Source: Burkholderiales bacterium
Lineage (GTDB): Bacteria > Pseudomonadota > Gammaproteobacteria > Burkholderiales > Burkholderiaceae_D
Direction of reading: 5' to 3'
DNA: 7,800 bases
NCBI GenBank assembly: GCA_028868455.1
Contig: JAGWUK010000124.1
Span: 1-7,800 of the forward strand
The notes below the pieces were generated by a model. The model did no database searches and was not told the DNA's origin. It saw only the letters and a program-made list of their open reading frames with translations. A program made the position numbers and the translations under genes. This document shows, piece after piece, positions 1-6,504 of the stretch. Numbering within the stretch: the stretch's first letter is position 1; each line of letters starts with the position of its first letter.

Positions 1-707
1 GGAAAATAGCCGGAGTCGCCGCTGAAGAATATCCGCAATGCTTCATCCTGAATCGCCCAGCCAGCCCATAACGTCGTGTCGCGATCACGAATGCCGCGTC
101 CCGAAAAATGCTGCGCTGGCGTCGCCGTAAACCTGATGCCGTGCACATGCGTGCTTTGCCACCAGTCCAGTTGCTGTACCTTGGCGTGATCGACGCCCCA
201 TTCGATCAGCCTTTCACCGACGCCTAGCGGTGTCAGGAAATGTTCTACCTTATCGGATAGTTGTTCAATGGCGTAGCGATCAAGGTGATCGTAATGATCG
301 TGCGACAAGATGACGCCTTTGATTGGCGGTAAATCCTGCATGCTGATCGGTGGCTGATGAAAACGTTTTGGTCCCATCCATTGCATCGGCGAGGCGCGCT
401 CGGAAAACACCGGATCAGTGAGCCAGAATTCACCGCGCAGTTTGAGCAAAATCGTCGAATGTCCCAGTCGAAATAAAGTGCCGTCCGGTGCTGCCAGCAA
501 TTGTTGCTGGCTCAGTTCAAACACCGGAATGCTGCCCGCAGGGACGGTTTCTGCCGGTTTATTGAACAGAAAACGCCACGCAATGCCCAGGGTTTTCAGA
601 AAACCGGGTTCACGCAAACTTTTTCCATTCACAAATTTTTTTGCACGCTTTGGCGCGGACGCTGAGTCGGCAGCGGAAGAACGGTGAGGGCAAATAGTCA
701 AAGCCAT
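1..707 (-). CDS. MBL-fold metallohydrolase, NAPE-PLD-like (3' end outside window)
   Basis: I translated this gene by hand because it runs off the window: 235 codons are visible and the frame is still open at base 1. It belongs to the metallo-beta-lactamase superfamily. The metal-binding signature SHDHYDHLD (HxHxDH) is at residues 135-143. A further ligand-type His lies in PAQHFSGRG (H200), and a ligand-type Asp in FFSGDSGY (D231). These three blocks, with RLGHST (80-85) and LTDPVF (96-101), resemble the family of N-acyl-phosphatidylethanolamine phospholipase D and UlaG-like hydrolases. A phosphodiester or lactone substrate is possible but not established. The last ligand His expected from the family would lie beyond the window. 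ATG at 707 is chosen because an in-frame stop (TGA, 728-726) lies just upstream; AGGAG at 724-720 is 12 nt away, rather far. Two in-frame TTG codons (719-714) are too close to that site. The basic N-terminus has no clear signal peptide. The gene is divergent from the TetR gene, which probably controls it. Confidence 0.9.
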   Translation of the reverse strand, partial: MALTICPHRSSAADSASAPKRAKKFVNGKSLREPGFLKTLGIAWRFLFNKPAETVPAGSIPVFELSQQQLLAAPDGTLFRLGHSTILLKLRGEFWLTDPVFSERASPMQWMGPKRFHQPPISMQDLPPIKGVILSHDHYDHLDRYAIEQLSDKVEHFLTPLGVGERLIEWGVDHAKVQQLDWWQSTHVHGIRFTATPAQHFSGRGIRDRDTTLWAGWAIQDEALRIFFSGDSGYF

Positions 708-816
708 GATAGTCAACAACTCCTGTCAGGAATAAGGTGCGACAAGCTCGAATACGAGCGCCGGTTTTGTCGGAAAGAATAGACGTAATTTCTGGCGATG
801 AAGTTCGCGACAAAAT

Positions 817-836
817 ATTACACTGCACAGTGTAGT
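817..836. promoter_or_regulatory. Palindromic operator, probably for the adjacent TetR regulator
   Basis: TACACTG-CA-CAGTGTA at 819-834 is a perfect inverted repeat with 7-bp arms and a 2-bp spacer. Allowing one mismatch extends it to 9-bp arms at 817-836. It sits in the divergent intergenic region between the hydrolase and the TetR gene and covers the proposed -10 element of the hydrolase promoter. TetR-family dimers commonly bind palindromes of this size near their own gene. Assigning it to this regulator is inference from position. Confidence 0.6.
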
Positions 837-857
837 TTTCATTTTTCGAAAAGTAAA
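829..857 (-). promoter_or_regulatory. Candidate promoter of the MBL hydrolase gene
   Basis: On the minus strand TTTACT (857-852, 4/6 to TTGACA) and TACACT (834-829, 4/6 to TATAAT) are separated by exactly 17 nt. Transcription would start near 822 and give a leader of about 115 nt. The -10 hexamer lies inside the palindrome at 819-834, the geometry expected for repression. Hexamers this weak also occur by chance, so the support comes mainly from spacing, orientation and operator overlap. Confidence 0.45.
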
Positions 858-867
858 CTACCTGGTG

Positions 868-873
868 TAAAAT
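868..873 (+). promoter_or_regulatory. Possible -10 element of the TetR gene
   Basis: TAAAAT lies 36 nt upstream of the TetR start codon in an AT-rich stretch. No good -35 box is seen at 16-18 nt spacing (the best is TTTCGA at 844-849). TATTAT at 879-884 is an alternative. The segment CTACCTGGTGTAA just before it looks like a degenerate version of the nearby palindrome, which would fit autoregulation. Confidence 0.25.
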
Positions 874-909
874 ATTTGTATTATTTTTGATTTTGCAAAG
901 CTGTCGATC

Positions 910-1518
910 ATGTCATTACCTCTGCGTCATACCGATAAAAAGCGTGAAGCCATACTTCAGGCCGCCATCAGGGAATTTCGCAGCCATGGTTTTGAAGCAA
1001 CCAGCATGGACAAAATTGCCGCCTCGGCCGAGGTGTCTAAGCGCACGGTCTACAATCATTTTCCCAGCAAAGAAGAATTATTCGCCGCGATTTTGCATCA
1101 ATTATGGGAAAAATCTGCATCGCAGGGCGAGTTGAAATATCAGCCTGACCGCAGCCTGCATGAACAACTGACTGATTTTTTGCAAGGCAAAATGAACATG
1201 CTGTGCGATCCCAATTTTATTGATCTGGCACGGGTTGCTGTTGCAGCCACAATTCACGCGCCGGATCGTGCGCGCGATATGGTGGAAAAGCTCAGGCGCA
1301 AAGAAGAAGGTATTGCAGCCTGGATCAAGGCAGCGCAGGCGGACGGCAAAATCAAAACTGGTGATCCGGAATTGATGGCCGATATGTTGCAGGGGCAATT
1401 GAAATCACAGGCTTTCTGGCCGCAAATCGCCATGGGTCAAAATTGCCTGAACGAGACGCAGCAATCGCAGGTTGTGAGTCTGACCGTGGCGATGTTCTTG
1501 CAGCACTATCAGTGTTGA
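910..1518 (+). CDS. TetR/AcrR-family transcriptional regulator, AefR-like
   Basis: This 202-residue protein has the usual TetR length and layout. Residues 10-57 form the N-terminal DNA-binding domain: helix 1 (KKREAILQAAIREF), GFEATSMDKIA, then the recognition helix region VSKRTVYNHFPSKEELF (42-58). The rest is the ligand/dimer domain. LARVAVAATIHAPDRA and the late FWPQIAMGQ block resemble the AefR-type C-terminal domain found in many proteobacterial repressors. The inducer is unknown. ATG at 910 gives a normal N-terminus; no clear Shine-Dalgarno is visible (only AAAG further upstream). It is divergent from the MBL hydrolase across a 202-nt region holding a strong palindrome, so that gene and its own are the likely targets. 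It converges on the LysR gene with only 16 nt between stop codons. Confidence 0.92.
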   Translation: MSLPLRHTDKKREAILQAAIREFRSHGFEATSMDKIAASAEVSKRTVYNHFPSKEELFAAILHQLWEKSASQGELKYQPDRSLHEQLTDFLQGKMNMLCDPNFIDLARVAVAATIHAPDRARDMVEKLRRKEEGIAAWIKAAQADGKIKTGDPELMADMLQGQLKSQAFWPQIAMGQNCLNETQQSQVVSLTVAMFLQHYQC

Positions 1519-1534
1519 CGTGCGTCCGCGGCAC

Positions 1535-2452
1535 TTATGTCGCGATGGCGCGCAGTTCGTTTTCCGGACGACGAAACTTAAAAAAATCAACCAGCGCACG
1601 TAGCGATGCCGACATATTGCGACCGCTAGGGTAGTACAGAAAAAAATGCTCAGGCTCGGGCCACCAATCCGATAACGCATATTCCAGTTGCCCGCTGGCG
1701 ACATGCTGTGCCGCGAAACCTGCATAGGTATAACAAATTCCCGCCCCATCGATGGCCGATTGCAGCAGCAGTTGCAAATCGTCGCTGGCGATGGCACCGT
1801 GGGTTTCCACATCCAGTTTGTCCGCTGCCTTTTCAAATTCCCAGCGATAACAGGCGCCGCTGTTGAAACGCAATTGCAGGCATTCGTGCTGTAGCAAGTC
1901 GGCTGGCGAAACTGGCTTTCCATGTGCGGCGAAATAGGCTGGTGCAGCACATACGACGAATTGCACAGGCGCTCCGACAGGGACCGCCACCATATCTTGC
2001 TGCAAACTGGCACCAAATCGTATACCGGCATCGTAACCATCGGCAACGATATCCACCAGCGTGTCGTTGCTGACGACCTCAAGCTGAATATCTGGATAGC
2101 TGTGTCGCCATTGCGCGAGTTGCGGCGCAATCAGCAATTGTGCTGCCGGACGCGGGACGTTCAGGCGCAGCTTGCCGGAGGGACGTAGCCGCAGGTCATT
2201 CATCTTGTCTAACGCATCGCTGATGGCGAGAAAAGCCGGTGTCAACTGGCGCAGCAATTGCTCGCCAGCGACTGTAGGGCTGACGCTGCGCGTGGTCCGG
2301 TTGAGCAGACGGATACCAATTTCTGTCTCCAGCTTGCGCATGGCATGGCTCAGTGCCGACGGCGTCACCTGTAATTCTTGTGCCGCTTTACGAAAACTCT
2401 GCGTGGCCGCCACGCGGGCAAAAGCGTGCAAGTCATTTAAATCAGCTGTCAT
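1535..2452 (-). CDS. LysR-family transcriptional regulator (CrgA-type effector domain)
   Basis: This 305-residue protein has the standard LysR length. Residues 4-63 are the winged helix-turn-helix: DLNDLHAFARVAATQSF, then KAAQELQVTPSALSHAMRKLE (22-42), then GIRLLNRTTRSVSPTVAG. A linker helix leads to a periplasmic-binding-protein-like effector domain from about residue 90 (GKLRLNVPRPAA) to 295, of the CrgA-like type common in proteobacterial LysR proteins. The effector is unknown. It is transcribed away from an SDR gene across 100 nt with nested inverted repeats, a frequent LysR-target pairing. The start codon overlaps the stop of a 6-codon upstream ORF (ATGA). There is no strong Shine-Dalgarno; a perfect TATAAT lies upstream. 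A longer open frame of about 240 codons inside the gene on the same strand is a shadow. Confidence 0.93.
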   Translation of the reverse strand: MTADLNDLHAFARVAATQSFRKAAQELQVTPSALSHAMRKLETEIGIRLLNRTTRSVSPTVAGEQLLRQLTPAFLAISDALDKMNDLRLRPSGKLRLNVPRPAAQLLIAPQLAQWRHSYPDIQLEVVSNDTLVDIVADGYDAGIRFGASLQQDMVAVPVGAPVQFVVCAAPAYFAAHGKPVSPADLLQHECLQLRFNSGACYRWEFEKAADKLDVETHGAIASDDLQLLLQSAIDGAGICYTYAGFAAQHVASGQLEYALSDWWPEPEHFFLYYPSGRNMSASLRALVDFFKFRRPENELRAIAT

Positions 2453-2478
2453 TGATGAAATTTACTCATTAGTGTGCT

Positions 2479-2509
2479 GATGATTATAGCGATTGTTTCG
2501 CCAATCATC
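2479..2509. promoter_or_regulatory. Nested inverted repeats, candidate LysR binding region
   Basis: Two perfect inverted repeats are nested here. GATTG-N6-CAATC spans 2491-2506. GATGATT-N17-AATCATC spans 2479-2509. They lie between the divergent lysR-type and SDR start codons, next to the lysR -10 element and over the proposed SDR -35 region. LysR regulators usually bind dyads of this kind in such positions and control both genes. The exact T-N11-A spacing is not present in the inner dyad, so the assignment is inference. Confidence 0.45.
2483..2488 (-). promoter_or_regulatory. -10 element of the lysR-type gene
   Basis: The minus strand reads TATAAT here, a perfect match to the sigma-70 -10 consensus. 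Transcription would begin about 7 nt further on, near 2476, leaving a leader of roughly 24 nt. No recognisable -35 box occurs at 16-18 nt spacing (GAGATG at 17). The inverted repeat 2491-2506 fills the spacer, which fits autoregulation as is usual for LysR proteins. Confidence 0.5.
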
Positions 2510-2521
2510 TCTTGCAATACT
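2493..2521 (+). promoter_or_regulatory. Possible promoter of the SDR gene
   Basis: TTGTTT (2493-2498) and AATACT (2516-2521) are 17 nt apart, matching consensus at 3/6 and 4/6. Such a weak promoter would fit one needing activation by the divergent LysR regulator, whose candidate dyad overlaps the -35 element. If used, transcription starts near 2528, downstream of the earlier in-frame ATG at 2493, which supports the start at 2553. Confidence 0.25.
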
Positions 2522-2552
2522 GCAGGTTCTCATCTTTACCGGAAGGAATAAC

Positions 2553-3320
2553 ATGACTTTCTCTGCAACTGCATTTAACCAGCGCACCATTCTCGTTACC
2601 GGCGCCTCATCAGGAATAGGGCTGGCGGCCGCCGAAGCATTTTTAAAGCAAGGTGCGCAGCGCGTGTACCTGACAGGGCGCGATGCGGACAAACTGGCAA
2701 AAGTCGCCGACCAGCTTGGCTCGCGCGCAATCGGCATTGTCGCTGACGCGGCCGATTTGGATCAGATTGAACATTTGAAAGCGGAAATAGAAAAAAATGG
2801 TGACCAGCTGGACGTGATTTTCGCCAATGCCGGTGTGGCGCACTACAACGCTTTTGGCAATACCAGTGCAGCGGAATATGGACGCATTTTCGACACCAAT
2901 GTGCGTGGGGTATTTTTCACCGTGCAGACTTTGCTTCCCTTGTTGAAGGATGGCGCAAGCATCGTTTTAAATGCGTCCATCGTGACGAATAAGGGCATGC
3001 CGGGTTTGAGTTTGTATAACGCTTCCAAAGCAGCGGTACGCTCTTTTGCCCGCACTCTCGCCAATGATCTCAAGGCCAGGAAAATTCGCGTCAATGCTGT
3101 CAGCCCTGGGGTGACGCGTACGCCGATCATGGAAAACGGTCTGAACATGAGCGCAGAAAATATCGACGCGTTTCATACCTATCTCGCCGAAGCAGCACCG
3201 GCTGGTCGCATGGCCAGCCCTGACGAAATTGCCGCGACTGTATTGTTCCTGGCTTCCGACGCGGCCAGCTATGTCAATGGCGTAGAACTTGGTGTGGACG
3301 GCGGTCTGGCGCAAGTCTAG
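2553..3320 (+). CDS. SDR-family oxidoreductase, classical type
   Basis: This 255-residue classical short-chain dehydrogenase/reductase is an NAD(P)(H)-dependent cytoplasmic oxidoreductase on a carbonyl or hydroxyl substrate, here unknown. The cofactor motif TGASSGIG is at residues 16-23. NAG is at 92-94, and the catalytic tetrad reads N116, S142, Y155, K159 (YNASK). PG with TPI (185-192) and the C-terminal VNGVELGVDGG are typical. Arg43 in TGRD, at the end of the second beta strand, suggests NADP(H). The open frame extends 20 codons further up to an ATG at 2493, but ATG at 2553 has a good ribosome site (GGAAGGA, 2541-2547, 5 nt spacing) and gives the normal family length. It is divergent from the LysR gene, its probable regulator. 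It converges on the ABC exporter operon. Confidence 0.93.
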   Translation: MTFSATAFNQRTILVTGASSGIGLAAAEAFLKQGAQRVYLTGRDADKLAKVADQLGSRAIGIVADAADLDQIEHLKAEIEKNGDQLDVIFANAGVAHYNAFGNTSAAEYGRIFDTNVRGVFFTVQTLLPLLKDGASIVLNASIVTNKGMPGLSLYNASKAAVRSFARTLANDLKARKIRVNAVSPGVTRTPIMENGLNMSAENIDAFHTYLAEAAPAGRMASPDEIAATVLFLASDAASYVNGVELGVDGGLAQV

Positions 3321-3328
3321 ATTCGCAT

Positions 3329-3378
3329 GCGGGTCTGCCGTTGGATACGCCATTGCTGTATCAGACGAACAAACCCGC
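3329..3378. other. Structured spacer between convergent units, possible transcript end
   Basis: The 118-nt gap between the SDR and exporter operon ends has nested complementary segments: GCGGGT/ACCCGC (3329-3334 with 3373-3378), GTCT/AGAC (3333-3336 with 3363-3366, sharing two bases with the first), and GATAC/GTATC (3344-3348 with 3358-3362). There is no T-tract on either strand, so it is not a canonical intrinsic terminator. I see no other terminator for either unit here. Confidence 0.2.
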
Positions 3379-3438
3379 TCGCCGGACAGGGGTAGTCATT
3401 GCACTGATTCGCGCGATCGGCGCTGTTAACTTTTCGCG

Positions 3439-4608
3439 TTAACTCGCTCTGAGACAATCGACGATTTTCATTTTTGCCGCGCGCCAGGACGGAATAAACC
3501 CGCCAATAAAACCCATGACCAAAGAAAAAGCCAGGGTTTCAAAAGCGATCTTCGGCGTCAACTTGAACTGAAAAGCCAGTTCGCTAAAAGTCTGAAAATT
3601 GGTCGTCGAAATATCCACCGTCTGCATCCACGACGCAGCAAATAAACCCATAGCGCCGCCGACCAGTGAGAGCAACAAGGATTCCAGCAAGAAAGCGATC
3701 AGCACGGCAGTACGGCGAAATCCCAATGCACGCAAGGTGCCGATTTCGCCGACTCTTTGCGCTACTGCGGCAAACATGGTGATCATCGCTCCGACGATGG
3801 CGCCGATAGAAAAAATCACCGATAAACTCAAACCGAGAATGCGGATAAACGTTGCCAGTGCTTCGCTTTGTTCCGCATAAAATTGAATTTCCGGTTTGGC
3901 TTCGATCTGCAAGCGGGGATCCGAATCGATAATGGCTTTTATCTTGTCAAATGCCGATTGATCTGCGAGTCGAAATACCATCGTCGAATACGCATTGCGG
4001 CGGAACGCTGCCATCATCTGTTCCGAGTCCCCCCATATTTCGCTGTCGAATCCGGTTTTACCGGAATCGAACACCCCGACCACGACCCAGTCTCTTTGCG
4101 CAAAGTGCAAGGTTTCACCTAATCCCGCGCCGCGAAAACCGTTGGCAATGGAAAGCCCGGCAATGATTTCCGACGTGCCCGGGCGAAACATGCGGCCTTG
4201 TACCAATTTCACCTGGGGTCGTAATTCCATGCCGATTTGCGAGGTGCCACGCACGGTGACGTTACTTGGCTTGCCATTGCTGCGTTTCGGTAAATTATTC
4301 AGCACCACCGGTTCTTTGCTGACCAGACGCTGCCCCTGGCCGTCGGTGGCGATATCGGGCAGGCTTTCGATGATGGCGGCCTGATCGCGTGCAATGCCAC
4401 TATTGATTTCTGCTCCGGCACCTTTGCGTAAAACCAGGACATTGTCAGGTTGCCCGGTTGCTACCAGCGTTGCACGTATGCCTTCGCTCATCATCAACAC
4501 TGTGGCAAACACAAAGACGACCAGTGCCATGCCACCGGCGGTCAGCAGTGTAGTGACGCGCCTGACCCACAAATTGCGAGCGATGTAGGAGAGTGGAATC
4601 GCCTTCAT
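3439..4608 (-). CDS. ABC exporter permease, MacB/FtsX type (second permease)
   Basis: This 389-residue inner-membrane permease belongs to the MacB/LolCE/FtsX (type VII) superfamily. One N-terminal membrane segment (about 18-41) is followed by a large periplasmic domain (about 45-250). Three C-terminal segments (about 257-282, 299-325 and 355-374) form the FtsX domain. RVGEIGTLRALGF (285-297), after the second segment, is the typical cytoplasmic loop of the family that couples to the ATPase. It is the last gene of the operon; its ATG overlaps the stop of the first permease (ATGA, 4608-4605), implying translational coupling. By eye its periplasmic domain shares little with that of the first permease, so the two probably form a heterodimer like LolC/LolE rather than a MacB homodimer. 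Unlike MacB, no ATPase domain is fused. The substrate is unknown. Confidence 0.9.
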   Translation of the reverse strand: MKAIPLSYIARNLWVRRVTTLLTAGGMALVVFVFATVLMMSEGIRATLVATGQPDNVLVLRKGAGAEINSGIARDQAAIIESLPDIATDGQGQRLVSKEPVVLNNLPKRSNGKPSNVTVRGTSQIGMELRPQVKLVQGRMFRPGTSEIIAGLSIANGFRGAGLGETLHFAQRDWVVVGVFDSGKTGFDSEIWGDSEQMMAAFRRNAYSTMVFRLADQSAFDKIKAIIDSDPRLQIEAKPEIQFYAEQSEALATFIRILGLSLSVIFSIGAIVGAMITMFAAVAQRVGEIGTLRALGFRRTAVLIAFLLESLLLSLVGGAMGLFAASWMQTVDISTTNFQTFSELAFQFKLTPKIAFETLAFSLVMGFIGGFIPSWRAAKMKIVDCLRAS

Positions 4609-5762
4609 GCGACATGCCTCAAACCGTTGACGATATCAATGCGACTCATCTTCCACGCTGGCCACGCCGCGGCGACTATGCCGACCACAGCGCTGGCAAG
4701 GATTTGCAACAACATCGTCGTTTCCGATACATGAAAAACCGGGAACAAGGTGCCGACCGCCTTCGCAAAAGCATGCGCGATCGGCAGCGTGATCAGCACA
4801 CCGAGGCCACCGCCCAGAAGTGCGATGACCAGGCTTTCGCCAAACAATAATTTCACGACGAAGCCGGGCGAGAATCCCAGCGCTTTCAGCGTGGCATATT
4901 CGGCCAGCCGCTCTCTGGCAGTCATGCTCATGGTATTGGCCATGACTGCCATGATGATGACCACGATGACGATGCTGACGGCATTGACGGCGACCAGTAT
5001 GGCTTCGCTCATGGAGACGAAGCCGAGTTGAAAGGCTTTTTCCGTTTCGGTCAGCGTTTCTGCCAGAGAGTTTTTAAACTGCGCGTCGATGCGTTCGGAA
5101 ATCACAGGCGCATTGTCTGGTTCATTGATACGGACAACGTAGACGCCGACATAGTCCGCGCCTTTGCTAAAGCGTTTGCGCATGGTTTCGGCAAGGTATT
5201 GCCAGTGAAATAAAAATTGCGATTCATCGGTCTTGGCGTCCACGCCATCCCAGATGCCGCGCAGAGTGAATGTCCAGGTTCCGGGAAAAATCGTGCCCCG
5301 CAACGGGATCTGGTCACCAATTTTCCATCCGTATTGATTGGCCAGCTTGCGACCGGCGATGGCACCCTGACGATCCAGAATAAAGGCGCGCTTCTGGTCT
5401 TCTTTCAACAGATATTCGGGATACAGCGCCAGATAGCTTTCTGGTTCCACGGCAAACTGAGGGAAGAAATTTCTTTCGTTGATATAAATGCCGCCGAACC
5501 AGTTGGACCAACTGATACCCGTTACACCAGTGACATTCTTAAGACGATCCGCATAGCTCAGCGGTAAAGGAAACGTCAGCGATATGGCGTTCCTTGTCAC
5601 CAGTCGCGTGCTTGAGGTTCCGTCCACACCGGCGTACCAGGCATCAACGATGGTGCGCAACAAGCCGAACGCACTGATGGCGACAATCAGGCCGACCATG
5701 GTCAGCATGGTGCGCAACTTGTGGCGAAAGGCGTTTTTGAGCAGCAGGCGCAAGAGAAACAT
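4605..5762 (-). CDS. ABC exporter permease, FtsX type (first permease)
   Basis: This 385-residue inner-membrane protein has the four-segment MacB/FtsX layout. Membrane segment 1 is at about 18-37, after a basic start (KNAFRHKLRT). A periplasmic domain covers about 40-250. Segments 2-4 are at about 254-277, 300-325 and 350-371. The conserved loop ARERLAEYATLKALGF (282-297) matches the family pattern for contact with the ATPase. ATG at 5762 lies 10 nt after the ATPase stop. No good Shine-Dalgarno is visible in that gap, so translation probably depends on ribosomes finishing the ATPase. It overlaps the next permease by 4 nt. With that permease it should form the membrane core of a tripartite exporter; the substrate cannot be inferred. 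Confidence 0.9.
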   Translation of the reverse strand: MFLLRLLLKNAFRHKLRTMLTMVGLIVAISAFGLLRTIVDAWYAGVDGTSSTRLVTRNAISLTFPLPLSYADRLKNVTGVTGISWSNWFGGIYINERNFFPQFAVEPESYLALYPEYLLKEDQKRAFILDRQGAIAGRKLANQYGWKIGDQIPLRGTIFPGTWTFTLRGIWDGVDAKTDESQFLFHWQYLAETMRKRFSKGADYVGVYVVRINEPDNAPVISERIDAQFKNSLAETLTETEKAFQLGFVSMSEAILVAVNAVSIVIVVIIMAVMANTMSMTARERLAEYATLKALGFSPGFVVKLLFGESLVIALLGGGLGVLITLPIAHAFAKAVGTLFPVFHVSETTMLLQILASAVVGIVAAAWPAWKMSRIDIVNGLRHVA

Positions 5763-5772
5763 GATCAGCGCT

Positions 5773-6504
5773 TTAATGAGAGAGGGCGCTCATCGCCAGA
5801 TCGGGAACCAGTACCCCTTTTTCCAGGTGCACCAGGCGTTTGGCGCGCGACGCGGCCTTGGGATCATGCGTCACCATGACGATGGTCTTGCCCAGGCTGA
5901 CATGCAATTCTTCGAGTAAATCCAGCACCTCGCTGGCTGTCACGCGATCCAGATCGCCGGTCGGTTCATCGGCCACGATCAAAGTCGGATCGGTCACAAG
6001 TGCGCGGGCAATCGCCACTCTTTGCTGCTGTCCGCCGGATAGCTCGTTTGGATAGTGATCCGTGCGATCGCTGAGGCTCACCATCGCCAGCGCTGCGCTG
6101 ACATGTTCATGGCGCTCTTTGCGGTTGAGTGAAGTCAGTAAAAGCGGTAATTCAACATTTTCGTACGCCGTCAATACGGGCATCAGATTGTAGAACTGAA
6201 AAATGAAACCGACGTTAGCCGCACGCCAGTCGGCCAGCTCGCCTTCGCTGAGTCTGGCGATATCAATGCCGCCGATGTGTATGCGTCCGCTGGTCGGTTT
6301 ATCGATGCCAGCGATCAGGTTCAATAAAGTGCTTTTGCCGGAGCCGCTGGGACCCATCAAGGCGACAAATTCGCCCTGCGCGACATCCAGATTGACGCCT
6401 TCCAGCACGGGAATGTGTTGTCCGCCACGTAGATAGGATTTGCTGATGTCCTCAATCCGGATCAGGATTTCCGCGCTTGGGCTGACTTGCTCGTCGTTCG
6501 TCAT
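5773..6504 (-). CDS. ABC transporter ATPase, LolD/MacB type
   Basis: This 243-residue protein is a complete nucleotide-binding subunit of the LolD/MacB/FtsE branch. Walker [10 protein letters not shown] is at 51-59. The Q-loop glutamine is Q103 in [10 protein letters not shown], followed by [11 protein letters not shown], typical of this branch. The signature LSGGQQQR is at 155-162. Walker B plus D-loop [12 protein letters not shown] is at 175-186, and the switch His is H213 in VTHD. All catalytic motifs look intact. It hydrolyses ATP at the inner-membrane face to drive the two permeases downstream; in MacB-type machines this moves periplasmic substrate outward through an adaptor and outer-membrane channel. 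Its ATG overlaps the adaptor stop by 4 nt (6504-6501). LolCDE lipoprotein release is less likely because Lol systems lack an adaptor gene. Confidence 0.95.
   Translation of the reverse strand: MTNDEQVSPSAEILIRIEDISKSYLRGGQHIPVLEGVNLDVAQGEFVALMGPSGSGKSTLLNLIAGIDKPTSGRIHIGGIDIARLSEGELADWRAANVGFIFQFYNLMPVLTAYENVELPLLLTSLNRKERHEHVSAALAMVSLSDRTDHYPNELSGGQQQRVAIARALVTDPTLIVADEPTGDLDRVTASEVLDLLEELHVSLGKTIVMVTHDPKAASRAKRLVHLEKGVLVPDLAMSALSH

Noticed and set aside
610..828. Minus-strand open frame of 72 codons spanning the MBL gene start and upstream region
   Set aside because: The MBL protein with its metal-binding motifs reads in another frame through this stretch; the short frame covers the promoter and operator region and has no motif.
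843..852. TTTTCGAAAA palindrome upstream of the TetR gene as a separate operator
   Set aside because: A 10-bp AT-rich palindrome is easily reached by chance, and it lies in the spacer of the proposed hydrolase promoter; the 819-834 dyad is much stronger.
1504..1514. CACT-ATC-AGTG hairpin at the TetR/LysR convergent ends as a terminator
   Set aside because: The stem is only 4 bp, lies within the TetR coding end, and has no T-tract on either strand.
1405..2130. Open frame of 241 codons on the minus strand inside the LysR gene
   Set aside because: It is in a different frame from the intact LysR protein, shows no recognisable domain, has a Cys/Arg/Ser/His-rich shadow-like composition, and runs into the convergent TetR gene.
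3868..4384. Several plus-strand open frames of 70-130 codons opposite the second permease
   Set aside because: They are antisense to a clear FtsX-type gene, have no ribosome sites or recognisable motifs, and overlap one another in different frames.
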